The position numbers and the translations under genes are program-made. From Pelotomaculum sp. (GTDB lineage Bacteria; Bacillota; Desulfotomaculia; Desulfotomaculales; Pelotomaculaceae), in assembly GCA_018435055.1 (NCBI GenBank), contig JAHDOA010000018.1:124001-188000 (forward strand): a stretch of 64,000 nucleotides of DNA, read 5' to 3'. The notes under the pieces are model-generated. The model saw nothing but the letters and a program-made list of their open reading frames with translations, was not told the DNA's origin and did no database searches. Within the stretch, counting starts at the first letter, position 1; every line of letters starts with the position of its first letter. Positions 44,515-53,372 of this stretch are shown here, piece after piece.

Positions 44515-46008
44515 TCAGGCAATTCTTTGCAGCGCCTGGTGCGCGCTCATAGCCTGCTGGTACAGCTGGAGGTATTCGACTCCTGACCGGGCCCAAGAGA
44601 AATCCAGCTCCATGGCGTTTCTGACCAGTGTTTCCCACTGCCCTGGCTGCTCCCGGTAAAGCCGCAACGCCCTCTTGATGGCATTGAACAGTTCCCTGCT
44701 GGAATACTCGCTGAAACCAAACCCGTTTCCTGAAGCATTTTCCTGGTTGTATTCAGTTACAGTATCGGCCAGCCCGCCTGTAAATCTTACTATTGGAATA
44801 GTCCCGTAGCGGAGGCTGATCAGCTGTCCGAGACCGCAAGGCTCAAAACGTGACGGCATCAGAAACATGTCGGCGCCGGCGTAAATCCGCTGCGCCAGAA
44901 TTGCGTTAAAGCCCAGATAAAGCCCCATTTTTTCGGGGAAACGGCTCCTGATTCTTGCAAACATATTCTCATAGTATTTGTCGCCGCTGCCCAGGACAGC
45001 AAACTGAATGTCTTCCGACATCATCTGGTCTACGATTTCCGCAATCAGGTCCAATCCCTTCTGATCTACCAGACGGGTAATAAGTCCAATTAGCGGAACA
45101 TCTTTTACCGGAAGCCCCATTTCCTTTTGCAGGGCGTATTTGTTTTCTTTCTTGTGGGCGACACTGGCGCTGTCATAATTGCGGTGAATCCGCGCGTCTG
45201 TTTTAGGATTAAACTCGTGGTAGTTTATTCCGTTAACAATACCGTACAGATCCCTTGACCTTTTTCTGAGCAGGCCGTCCATCCGCTCGCCCAGCTCCGG
45301 CCGCTGGATTTCGGCGGCATAGGTGCGGCTGACGGTATTCACAATATCCGCATAAACGATCCCCGCTTTCATAAAACTTACCGAACCATAAAATTCCAAC
45401 CTTTCCGGGTGATAGAACTCTTCACCCAGCCCCAGGATGTGCAAAACCTCTTTGGGAAAATTACCCTGGTATTGCAGGTTATGAATGGTAAAGATGGTCG
45501 CTATCCGGCTGTAGAAATGATCCTGCCGGTAATGTGTTTTTAAAAACAAGGGGATTGGGCCTGACTGCCAGTCGTTGCAGTGGATTACGTCAGGCTGCCA
45601 GTCAAGTTTCGGAAGCATTTCCAGCACTGCGCGGGAGAAAAAAGCAAAGCGCTCTGCTTCATCATCAAACATATACATCCGGTCACGGTAAAAATAGTGG
45701 TGGTTATCTACCAGATACACCGGGATGCTTTTATGTATCCCCTGGTACTGTGACTCTATGACGCTTTCCCTGATTATTGCCGTTTCATAGCGGTTTTTAA
45801 AAGGGACCGGGAAATCCATTTTATAGGCGCCGGACTCGATCTGCTGATAACGGGGCATTGCCACCCTGACATCATTGCCCATGTTGTCGTTACCCACGAC
45901 AGCAAGAGCTTTGGGCAGCGAGCCTGCGACATCCGCCAGGCCGCCCGTTTTTGCGAAGGGAACAACCTCCGAGGATACCACTAATATTTTTAAGGGTCGA
46001 TCAAACAT
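44515..46008 (-). CDS. glgA: Glycogen synthase
   Basis: A 497-residue GT5 glycogen/starch synthase. The ADP-glucose binding motif FAKTGGLADVAGSLPKAL is at residues ~16-33, VIHCNDWQSG at ~130, and the C-terminal MPSRFEPCGLGQLISLRYGT at ~385. The ATG at 46008 (MFDRPLKILVVSSE) follows GGAGG; the longer frame starting at 46041 is unlikely. It overlaps the galT stop by eight bases, so galT and glgA are one unit. It makes alpha-1,4-glucan from ADP-glucose. Confidence 0.95.
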   Translation of the reverse strand: MFDRPLKILVVSSEVVPFAKTGGLADVAGSLPKALAVVGNDNMGNDVRVAMPRYQQIESGAYKMDFPVPFKNRYETAIIRESVIESQYQGIHKSIPVYLVDNHHYFYRDRMYMFDDEAERFAFFSRAVLEMLPKLDWQPDVIHCNDWQSGPIPLFLKTHYRQDHFYSRIATIFTIHNLQYQGNFPKEVLHILGLGEEFYHPERLEFYGSVSFMKAGIVYADIVNTVSRTYAAEIQRPELGERMDGLLRKRSRDLYGIVNGINYHEFNPKTDARIHRNYDSASVAHKKENKYALQKEMGLPVKDVPLIGLITRLVDQKGLDLIAEIVDQMMSEDIQFAVLGSGDKYYENMFARIRSRFPEKMGLYLGFNAILAQRIYAGADMFLMPSRFEPCGLGQLISLRYGTIPIVRFTGGLADTVTEYNQENASGNGFGFSEYSSRELFNAIKRALRLYREQPGQWETLVRNAMELDFSWARSGVEYLQLYQQAMSAHQALQRIA

Positions 46009-47047
46009 ACTGGGGTACCTCCATTCCATATTTTTTCCCAACAGGATATATTTGTACGATTTCTCTTAGCGCCTGCGCAGCTATTTCGGGCGGGGTAGGG
46101 TTAATAAAATAACCGGTGCCCAGTTCAAAACCCGCCATTATTGTCAGGCGGGGCATTATCTCCAGGTGCCAGTGAAAATGGCGTTCCTCCTCCTGGTTTA
46201 CGGGCGCCGTATGCAGAACCATATTGTAAGGTATATTCTTGATCAACGATGTCAATTTGCCCAGGGAGTTCTTTAAAACATACGCAAGATCCCTGACCTG
46301 CTCCTCTCTTAACTGGGCAAAATCAAACTGATGTTCCCTCGGTGCTATCCATATTTCAAAAGGAAAACGCGAGGCAAAGGGACTAAAGCTGACAAAGTGA
46401 TTGCCCTCAATGACAATTCTCTCCTTTTCCGAGACTTCCTGTCTGATTACATCGCACATTACACACGACCCGCGCCGGTTGACATATTCCTTCATGCCTT
46501 CAATTTCTCTTCTGACATCTTCGGGGACAAAGGGTATGGCTATAAGCTGGGAATGGGTATGCTCCAGGGATGCGCCCGCCACACGGCCGGTATTTTTAAA
46601 AACCTGTATGTATTTCAGCCTGGTGTCTTTGCGCAAATCCAGCGAGCGGTCCCGCCATATCCAAATTATCTCTTCCACCTGTTTTTCTGTTTGCTCATTC
46701 ATTCCGGTAATATGATTGCTGGATTCAATAATTACCTCATGGGCGCCCAAACCGTCCATATACTGATAAACACCGCGTGCCTGCTGGTAAGAGGCGCCAT
46801 GGATATCTAGCGCTGGAAACTTATTGGGCACCACCCTGACCCACCATCCAGGTGTGTCTTTAGCTGTACCTGATTCACGATAAGCAATTATTTCCGGGGG
46901 TGTTTGTTCTTCGTTTCCCTCACAAAAAAAACATTTCTGTGAATTTCTCCCTTCGTTTATTTCCTTGTAGTCATTGGGTCGTTTTCCTCTCTCAGTGGCT
47001 ATTGCTACCCACCGGTTGACAATGGGATCCTTTCTCCATTCGGGCAT
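46001..47047 (-). CDS. galT: Galactose-1-phosphate uridylyltransferase
   Basis: A 348-residue GalT. The catalytic HxHxQ motif appears as GASLEHTHSQLIA (~155-167), preceded by the conserved VFKNTGRVAG; the second HIT-like half has HFHWHLEIMPR (~293). The start is MPEWRKDPIVNRWVAIATERGKRP-like, as in family members. Two Cys pairs suitable for zinc or iron are present (CFFCEGNE, CVMCDV). In organisms without a Leloir pathway such enzymes may use other sugar phosphates; pairing with glgA suggests glycogen or sugar-nucleotide metabolism. Confidence 0.93.
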   Translation of the reverse strand: MPEWRKDPIVNRWVAIATERGKRPNDYKEINEGRNSQKCFFCEGNEEQTPPEIIAYRESGTAKDTPGWWVRVVPNKFPALDIHGASYQQARGVYQYMDGLGAHEVIIESSNHITGMNEQTEKQVEEIIWIWRDRSLDLRKDTRLKYIQVFKNTGRVAGASLEHTHSQLIAIPFVPEDVRREIEGMKEYVNRRGSCVMCDVIRQEVSEKERIVIEGNHFVSFSPFASRFPFEIWIAPREHQFDFAQLREEQVRDLAYVLKNSLGKLTSLIKNIPYNMVLHTAPVNQEEERHFHWHLEIMPRLTIMAGFELGTGYFINPTPPEIAAQALREIVQIYPVGKKYGMEVPQYV

Positions 47048-47213
47048 TACTCTACCTCCTGCCTCAGTCCTGATATATTTCCATAATATGTAGCCGAATC
47101 TATCCGGTGCGAAATGTTAACTCATAATGAGAGTGCCGCAATTTGCATATTTTTATGCGTTTAAAATGTATTCTTTTGCCGATTGTTTTCAATTAAAGAA
47201 GGAAGAAGTCAAA

Positions 47214-47247
47214 TTTAATCGAATGTAACATTTAATCGAATGTTACA
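47214..47247. repeat. Two tandem 17-bp direct repeats upstream of minC
   Basis: TTTAATCGAATGTAACA (47214-47230) is followed at once by TTTAATCGAATGTTACA (47231-47247), one mismatch. The junction also forms an inverted repeat, TAACATT/AATGTTA (47226-47232, 47239-47245). They lie 35-70 bp before the minC start, in the promoter or leader. Confidence 0.65.
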
Positions 47248-47281
47248 ATTAAATGGTAAGCAAGAAAAAGGGGTTGCAATC

Positions 47282-47932
47282 ATGGCAAGTGATTTGGTCA
47301 GTATTAAGGGAACCAGGAACGGGCTGTTGATTTTACTTGACCCAAACAGGGACTATGAAGAGATCAGGCAAACCCTCAGAAGTAAAATGGAGTCTGCCAG
47401 GGGATTTTTTAAGGGTGCAAAATTTTCTTTATCTCAAGGAACCAATGAAATTCCTGTTAAACAAAAAAATGAACTTGAAAACATATGCCGGCAGTATGGT
47501 TTGATCCCCAACACAGACAAGGTAGCGCCTGTTAGGGTTAGGCAAAAAGAAAAAAAAGCTGCTGCAGCATCCTCCTCCACCGCCAAACCTGAAATAGGTG
47601 AAGCAGCGTTAATGGTGCGGCGTTCACTGCGATCAGGCCAGCGTGTTACTAATAAGGGGCATATTATTGTACTGGGAGATGTAAATCCAGGAGCGGAAGT
47701 CATATCGGGGGGGAATGTGATGGTTATTGGCAGTTGCCGCGGCATGGTCCACGCCGGAGCGGGAGGAAACCGCTCAGCGAAAGTGATTGCCCGCAGGCTT
47801 AACCCTACCTCCCTTAGTATTGCAGGGACAAGGCTCAGTCCGGAAATTACAAAATCGATGCTAAATGAATATCAGACCGTAAGGCTTTCCAATCAGAATT
47901 TTGTTTTTGAAAAATATACGCCTGGACGTTGA
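47282..47932 (+). CDS. minC: Septum site-determining protein MinC
   Basis: A 216-residue MinC starting at the ATG at 47282 after AAAAAGGGG (the frame is open 14 codons further). The N-terminal domain is SDLVSIKGTRNGLLILLDP; the C-terminal beta-helix domain has RRSLRSGQRVTNKGHIIVLGDVNPGAEVISGGNVMVIGS and GMVHAGAGGNRSAKV (stated here as adjoining parts around residues 125-185). It blocks FtsZ assembly at the cell poles. No minD or minE lies nearby; its neighbours on both sides are on the minus strand, so minC is an isolated gene here. Confidence 0.93.
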   Translation: MASDLVSIKGTRNGLLILLDPNRDYEEIRQTLRSKMESARGFFKGAKFSLSQGTNEIPVKQKNELENICRQYGLIPNTDKVAPVRVRQKEKKAAAASSSTAKPEIGEAALMVRRSLRSGQRVTNKGHIIVLGDVNPGAEVISGGNVMVIGSCRGMVHAGAGGNRSAKVIARRLNPTSLSIAGTRLSPEITKSMLNEYQTVRLSNQNFVFEKYTPGR

Positions 47933-47968
47933 ATTGGGTACCAGGCGGCATGAAAACCTCACAAAAAG

Positions 47969-48000
47969 CCCTGGTGGTCAACACCGGGGTAAATTTTTTT
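47969..48000 (+). terminator. Terminator after minC
   Basis: CCCTGGTG (47969-47976) pairs with CACCGGGG (47982-47989) with one G-T pair, followed by TAAATTTTTTT. It lies 37 bp after the minC stop. Confidence 0.8.
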
Positions 48001-48025
48001 AAGGGGTAAATATTCTATAAATATG

Positions 48026-48568
48026 TTATGTTTCTGCAAGAACATTAAGCGCGGTCAGTATGCCGGCCACGGATTTGGCGTCACATATCTCGCCTGATAA
48101 AGCCATTTTCAGCGCCTGTTTCAGGCTGACTGCTTCAACATCAATAAATTCATCCTCATCAAGGTTCTGTTTTTTTAATGTCAGGTCGGTTGCCAGATAA
48201 AGATGAATTTGTTCGTTAGTAAAACCGGGAGTGCTATAAAAGCTGATCAGGCGCCTGAGGTTACCTGCCTCGTATCCTGTCTCCTCGAGCAGTTCCCTTT
48301 CGGCGCATGAAAAGCAATCCTCCTCAGGTTCTAATTTCCCCGCCGGTATTTCCAGCAGGGTCTTCCCTGCAGCATATCTATACTGCCTCACCAGGAGCAG
48401 TTCCCCTTTTTCGTTTACAGGGACTACAGCCACAGCTCCTGCATGTTCCACCACCTCACGGCTGGTGGTTTTTCCGTCCGGCAGGGAAACCTCATCGACC
48501 CTGAGATTAATAATCCTGCCCTGGTATATTTTTTTGGATGAAATCAATAATTCCTTATAATCTGACAT
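48026..48568 (-). CDS. Nudix hydrolase (ADP-ribose pyrophosphatase type)
   Basis: A 180-residue protein with a Nudix box GKLEPEEDCFSCAERELLEETG (about residues 75-96) and the flanking LLLVRQYRYAAGKTLLEIPAG typical of NudF-type ADP-ribose pyrophosphatases. The ATG at 48568 (MSDYKELLISSK) after GGAGTGA is preferred over the frame opening at 48580. It would hydrolyse ADP-ribose to AMP and ribose 5-phosphate. It is a single gene, convergent with minC. Confidence 0.92.
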   Translation of the reverse strand: MSDYKELLISSKKIYQGRIINLRVDEVSLPDGKTTSREVVEHAGAVAVVPVNEKGELLLVRQYRYAAGKTLLEIPAGKLEPEEDCFSCAERELLEETGYEAGNLRRLISFYSTPGFTNEQIHLYLATDLTLKKQNLDEDEFIDVEAVSLKQALKMALSGEICDAKSVAGILTALNVLAET

Positions 48569-48840
48569 GCAAAAAATCACTCCAATGTTTTAGTCATCAG
48601 CAGGCATTAGTTTGATCAATGGGCGCTGCTGATTTAGTTAGTTCTATTATTCGCTAATATATGGAATTAATCCTGCAATTCTTTTTTTGCCAGCGGCTGC
48701 ATCCAGGCAATTTATTGCTGATTTAGAGAGGAATTTCACCTATCCACATAGAATTTACCTATAAAGATTGTTCAATGGCATAAGCAGCCAATTCATTCTA
48801 TATGTATAGTAAACAGTAATAATAAGGGGTGAACATTGGT

Positions 48841-49839
48841 TTGAACAAAAAATTAGGCATACCAAGCGCCCTGCTGTATTATATTTACTACCCGTTCTGG
48901 CAGGCCTTTTTCAATGAAATCGGGGTTCAGGTCGTCACATCCAGCAGTACAACAAAAAACATATTGGATAAAGGTGTACGTGAAGCGCTGGCTGACGCCT
49001 GCGTTCCAATCAAGCTTTTCTTCGGCCATGTCATGGACCTGAAGAACAAGTGTGACTACCTATTTATACCCCGCGTAGTCTGCCTGAACGGAAAAACTAT
49101 TTACTGCCCTAAATTTTTGGGGTTACCGGATATGATCCGCCATTCGCTTGACGGCATCCCCCCCATCATTGATGTGCGTATAGATGCCCGCCAGGGACGC
49201 CTGTCAAAGTTTAAAGCTTACCTGGAGATCGGTTCTTATTTCGGCGCCGGCCACAACATCGTCCTTAAGGCATACTACAAGGCCTGGATTACTCTGCGCC
49301 GTTATAACCGGCTTTTGAGGAAAGGGTTAAACCCGCTGGATGCTATGGAACACATAAAAAACCCAAATGACAAAGAATTAATACTGCCGGCCAAATCTAA
49401 CCTTAAATTTGCTGTGCTAGGGTATCCATATGCTATTTATGACAGCTTCATTAGTGTCAATTTACTGGGCAAATTAAAAAAAATGGGGGTAAGTGTTTTA
49501 ACCGCAGAGAATATTAATCCTCTGACACTGGCGCTACAAAAAAATTGCGGCCTGCCCAAACGTCTATTCTGGACCTTTAGTGATGCGGCTCTCAAAGCAG
49601 CACATTATCTTTTCAGGCATGGGCGCGTTGATGCGGTCCTTCACCTCACTGCTTTCGGGTGCGGACCTGATTCTATATTAAATAAATTTATCGAACTGGA
49701 AGCAAAGCAATACAGGGACATCCCGTTTATGACTCTAATGATAGACGAACATACCGGAGAGGCCGGTATGGCCACCCGCCTGGAGGCATTTGTGGATATG
49801 GTAAGACGCAGGAAGGAGGCATGCCCTTGCCGAAATTAA
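48841..49839 (+). CDS. DUF2229-type CoA-substrate enzyme activase-related protein (first of three)
   Basis: A ~332-residue protein that begins NKKLGIPSALLYYIYYPFWQ after a TTG at 48841; the frame opens four codons earlier with a GTG that is too close to the AAGGGGTG site. Cys motifs ADACVPIKLFFGH (~45), NKCDYLF, RVVCLNGKTIYCPKF (~70-85) and the C-terminal EACPCRN are candidates for an Fe-S cluster. The family is related to the 2-hydroxyacyl-CoA dehydratase/benzoyl-CoA reductase system, often found fused to or beside ATP-dependent activases. It overlaps the next gene. Confidence 0.75.
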   Translation: MNKKLGIPSALLYYIYYPFWQAFFNEIGVQVVTSSSTTKNILDKGVREALADACVPIKLFFGHVMDLKNKCDYLFIPRVVCLNGKTIYCPKFLGLPDMIRHSLDGIPPIIDVRIDARQGRLSKFKAYLEIGSYFGAGHNIVLKAYYKAWITLRRYNRLLRKGLNPLDAMEHIKNPNDKELILPAKSNLKFAVLGYPYAIYDSFISVNLLGKLKKMGVSVLTAENINPLTLALQKNCGLPKRLFWTFSDAALKAAHYLFRHGRVDAVLHLTAFGCGPDSILNKFIELEAKQYRDIPFMTLMIDEHTGEAGMATRLEAFVDMVRRRKEACPCRN

Positions 49840-50930
49840 CATTCCCCAGGATGGGCGAATCCTGGCGTACATTCAAAATGCTTCTGGAGGATTTGGGGAA
49901 TGAGGTTGTAGTACCGCCACGCCCCAGCAAACGAACGCTTGATCTCGGCGTCAGGTACTCCCCGGAATTTGCCTGTTTTCCGTTAAAAATATTGATGGGG
50001 ACATATCTGGAAACTGTAGAGATGGGCGCGGATACCATTGTCACATCAGGCGGCGTCGGCCCCTGCAGGGCTGGTGAATATGCCATGCTGCACCACAAAA
50101 TACTGAAAGATCTCGGGCACGACATTAAAATGATCGTTTTTGAGCCGCCCCGGCTCCAGCCCCTGAATTTTATTAAGAACGTAAGGGCCCTCAATAAAAA
50201 CCGCACCTCCATCAGGGGTATTATCGCCCATATTAAAAGGGCCTGGCGCAAGCTGCAGGCCCTGGATAACGCTGAAAAACTGAGCCACGTCGTCAGGCCC
50301 AGGGAAATTACCCGCGGGACAACATCAAAAATGTACCGCAGGGTGCTGGGTTGGATTGATCAAGCTTATACCACCGAGCAAATTATAGAAGCCGAAACGA
50401 CAGCTCTAAAAGCACTGCGCGAGATACCCCAGGACCCGGATCGGGAAATTCTGAAAGTTGGCATAGTCGGTGAGATATATGTTCTGCTGGAACCGGCTAG
50501 CAACCTGGAAATGGAAGAGACCCTGGGCAACCTGGGAGTCGAGGTGGAAAGGTCCATGTTCCTTACCGGCTGGACCAGGGATAACACGTGGACCGAGACT
50601 ACTGAAATGATGTCTGTAAAAGAAGCCGCAGCCCCTTATTTGCCTGAATTAGTGGGAGGCCACGGGCGTGATTCCATCGGCAACACCATACTATGCGCCA
50701 AGCGGGGATTTGACGGCATGATCCAGATTGCGCCTTTTACCTGCATTCCGGAAATCGTCGCCCGCACCATCCTTCCCCGTGTCAGCAGGGACTATGACAT
50801 ACCGGTGCTAACATTCTTTCTTGATGAACAAACCGGGAAAGCAGGTATGTCCACCAGGCTGGAGGCATTTACCGACTTGATGAGAAGAAAAAAACGCTTG
50901 CAAAAAAGACACTTTACGCTAACAGGTTAA
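49827..50930 (+). CDS. CoA-substrate enzyme activase-related protein (second of three)
   Basis: A ~367-residue protein, homologous in layout to the preceding one: PKLTFPRMGESWRTFKMLLEDLG, SPEFACFPLKILMGTYLE and SGGVGPCRAGEYAMLHHKIL, and a shared C-terminal end (LDEQTGKAGMSTRLEAFTDL versus IDEHTGEAGMATRLEAFVDM in the first gene). A TTG at 49827, seven bases after GGAGG, is preferred to the ATG at 49821, which is only one base from it. The two genes look like diverged copies. The electron acceptor or substrate is not known. Confidence 0.75.
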   Translation: MPKLTFPRMGESWRTFKMLLEDLGNEVVVPPRPSKRTLDLGVRYSPEFACFPLKILMGTYLETVEMGADTIVTSGGVGPCRAGEYAMLHHKILKDLGHDIKMIVFEPPRLQPLNFIKNVRALNKNRTSIRGIIAHIKRAWRKLQALDNAEKLSHVVRPREITRGTTSKMYRRVLGWIDQAYTTEQIIEAETTALKALREIPQDPDREILKVGIVGEIYVLLEPASNLEMEETLGNLGVEVERSMFLTGWTRDNTWTETTEMMSVKEAAAPYLPELVGGHGRDSIGNTILCAKRGFDGMIQIAPFTCIPEIVARTILPRVSRDYDIPVLTFFLDEQTGKAGMSTRLEAFTDLMRRKKRLQKRHFTLTG

Positions 50931-50947
50931 ACAGAAAGGTCATGTTA

Positions 50948-51898
50948 ATGAAAGCATATTTAGGTATTGATGTCGGATCGGTCAGTATAAACTTTGTTGT
51001 TATAAACGAGGCCGGTGAAGTCATTACCGGCCTTTATCTTCGCACAAAAGGCAGGCCTATCCAGATGATTCAGGAAGGGTTGAAAAAAACTGCGGAATTA
51101 ATCCTGCCTGATTATGAAATTATTGGTGTCGGCACTACCGGCAGCGGTCGTTATCTGGCCGGTATAATGGTTGGCGCCGATGTCGTTAAAAACGAAATTA
51201 CAGCTCATGCCGTAGCTGCCTCAACGATGGTTCCCGACGTGCAGACAGTTTTTGAAATAGGCGGACAGGATTCAAAAATTATTATCCTGAGAGGCGGCAT
51301 TGTAACTGATTTTGCCATGAATACTGTCTGCGCGGCTGGTACGGGATCATTCCTCGATCAGCAGGCAGCGCGCCTGAACATACCGATTAACCAGTTTGGC
51401 GGGCTGGCCCTCCAGTCCAGTGTGCCGGTAAGGATTGCCGGCCGCTGCACGGTATTTGCGGAATCCGACATGATCCACAAGCAGCAGATGGGACACCAGA
51501 TTCCCGATATAATTAACGGCCTGTGTGAAGCCCTGGTACGGAATTACCTTAATAATGTCGGAAAGGGCAAGGAAATACTGCCCCCTATCGTATTCCAGGG
51601 AGGCGTGGCCGCCAATGTTGGAATAAAGGCGGCTTTCGAGAAGGCTCTGGGCGAACCGGTGTTAGTACCCAGGCATTTTGACATAATGGGCGCGATCGGG
51701 GCGGCTCAGCTGGCCCAGGAAGAAGTGCAGAATAAACGGACAAGCTTCAAAGGTTTTAAAATCATCGGCCTTCCATACCATACTGGGAGTTTTGAATGCG
51801 ACGGCTGTTCCAACGTATGTGAGGTAGTAGAGATTTACGAAGAGGACAGGGTCATAGGGCGCTGGGGTTCACGCTGCTCAAAATGGGATATTGTTTAG
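50948..51898 (+). CDS. ATP-dependent acyl-CoA dehydratase activase (HgdC/BadFG family)
   Basis: A ~316-residue ASKHA ATPase. YLGIDVGSVSINFVVI is the N-terminal phosphate loop; FEIGGQDSKII, NTVCAAGTGSFLDQQAARL (~127) and GRCTVFAESDMIH (~165) are the HgdC signatures, the two Cys forming the [4Fe-4S] cluster shared between subunits. Unlike short HgdC proteins there is a C-terminal extension with FECDGCSNVCE and RCSKW that could bind another cluster. It would use ATP to drive a low-potential electron into a partner, most likely the two preceding proteins. The ATG at 50942 is a possible earlier start. Confidence 0.85.
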   Translation: MKAYLGIDVGSVSINFVVINEAGEVITGLYLRTKGRPIQMIQEGLKKTAELILPDYEIIGVGTTGSGRYLAGIMVGADVVKNEITAHAVAASTMVPDVQTVFEIGGQDSKIIILRGGIVTDFAMNTVCAAGTGSFLDQQAARLNIPINQFGGLALQSSVPVRIAGRCTVFAESDMIHKQQMGHQIPDIINGLCEALVRNYLNNVGKGKEILPPIVFQGGVAANVGIKAAFEKALGEPVLVPRHFDIMGAIGAAQLAQEEVQNKRTSFKGFKIIGLPYHTGSFECDGCSNVCEVVEIYEEDRVIGRWGSRCSKWDIV

Positions 51899-51921
51899 AT
51901 CAAGCACCGGTTATTTCCAGG

Positions 51922-53106
51922 TTAACAGCCGCATGATTTATCTTCTTTCTTATTAAATTTTTCAGGAGGAATGGCGGCTATCTCAGCCAGTGAGTGGATG
52001 GCGAAGTCTACCTCCTCTTCTTTATTGAAATACGAAAAACTAAACCGCACCAGTTTATTTTCAAAAGTGCCCAGCGTCTTGTGCGCATCGGGGGCGCAGT
52101 GCAGACCGGCCCGGCAGGCGATATTGTACTGCTGGTCCAGCACTGTCCCCACCTGGCCGGAATTTTTTCCCTCCAGGCTGAAAGCCACCACCGGCGCGCG
52201 CTCATATAATTCAGCCGGGCCGTAAATTCTCAGGCCTTTTATTTTTTCCGCCCCTTTTAGAAAACGACTGGTGAGGCTCATTTCATACTGTCTGATTTTC
52301 CCTGTCCCTTCATCTCTTACAAATTTTAGGCCGGCCGCCAACCCTGATATACCAACGGAATTTAACGTGCCGCTTTCATAGCGTTCCGGCAAAACGCCTG
52401 GCTGTCCGGGAATATGTGACATGCTTCCCGTACCGCCTTCCTTAAGAGTCACCAGTTCCAAGCCCTCGGCTATATATAGGCCGCCTGTGCCTGTAGGGCC
52501 ATAGAGTCCTTTATGTCCCGGGAAAGCCAGCAGGTGAATATTCATGAAAGAGACATCAAGGTTAAAAACGCCGGCGGTCTGGGCAGCGTCTACAATTAAC
52601 CTCAGTCCTTTTCTCTTTGCCAGCTGTCCTATTTCCGCGAGAGGCATCAATGTACCCGTCACGTTAGAAGCATGTGTAATAACTATAGCAGCGGTGTTCT
52701 GCCGCAGGGCGCTTTCTATATCCTTTACTTTGATGCTGCCATCACCTGAGCAAACGACCTTTGTTACTTCGACACCTTTTTCTTGTAATACGTGCAGCGG
52801 ACGGGTCACCGAATTATGTTCCATGGAGCTTGTCACAACGTGGTCTCCTGGTTTGAGCAGGCCTTTTATAGCAAGGTTTAGTGATTCTGTGGCATTTAAA
52901 GTAAAAATAATCCTGTCCGGGTTTGTTATATTAAATAACAAGGAAAGTAGTTCCCTTGCTTCGTCCACCAACCTGCCCGCCTGAACAGCCATCTGGTGAC
53001 CGGACCTGCCGGGGTTTGCTCCCACGGATTTAATACAGTGTTCCATTGCCTGCCAGACACCCGCAGGTTTCGGCCATGAAGTAGCTGCGCTGTCGAGATA
53101 GATCAA
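51922..53106 (-). CDS. Cysteine desulfurase family protein (class V aminotransferase fold)
   Basis: A 394-residue PLP enzyme. The TTG at 53106, following GGGGGATG, gives the usual start IYLDSAATSWPKP; the longer frame to 53322 covers a terminator and is unlikely. Signatures are LNATESLNLAIKG (~95), DAAQTAGVFNLDV (~205), the PLP lysine in FPGHKGLYGPTGTGGLY (~230) and RAGLHCAPDAHKTLG (~335) with the active-site Cys. The C-terminus ends KSCGC. The family (EGC subgroup) may donate sulfur for Fe-S clusters or selenium. It converges with the activase trio; a role in their cluster assembly is speculation. Confidence 0.88.
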   Translation of the reverse strand: MIYLDSAATSWPKPAGVWQAMEHCIKSVGANPGRSGHQMAVQAGRLVDEARELLSLLFNITNPDRIIFTLNATESLNLAIKGLLKPGDHVVTSSMEHNSVTRPLHVLQEKGVEVTKVVCSGDGSIKVKDIESALRQNTAAIVITHASNVTGTLMPLAEIGQLAKRKGLRLIVDAAQTAGVFNLDVSFMNIHLLAFPGHKGLYGPTGTGGLYIAEGLELVTLKEGGTGSMSHIPGQPGVLPERYESGTLNSVGISGLAAGLKFVRDEGTGKIRQYEMSLTSRFLKGAEKIKGLRIYGPAELYERAPVVAFSLEGKNSGQVGTVLDQQYNIACRAGLHCAPDAHKTLGTFENKLVRFSFSYFNKEEEVDFAIHSLAEIAAIPPEKFNKKEDKSCGC

Positions 53107-53267
53107 GTAACATCCCCCTATAAAAGAAGTTCTAATATTAACTGTAGATTTATATTCTTGTTTGCTAACATTTATTTTATTCAGCACAAGTAATGAGGTT
53201 CCCAAAGGATGCCATAAAGCGCAATGTATAATAAATATTTTAATGCTCTGAAGAGGCATGAAAATTA

Positions 53268-53308
53268 AAAACGGCAAAGGCAGACAGCTTTTATCCGCTG
53301 TCTGCCTT
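53268..53308 (-). terminator. Terminator after the CAP-domain gene
   Basis: AAGGCAGACAGC (53277-53288) and GCTGTCTGCCTT (53297-53308) are perfect 12-bp complements; on the minus strand TGCCGTTTTTAATTTT follows. It lies 65 bp after the stop of the CAP-domain gene. Confidence 0.85.
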
Positions 53309-53372
53309 ACCAATTGCCCCACGCATTATACCCCTCTTGGGATTTAACCACACCCTCAGTTTTTTGGTTATT

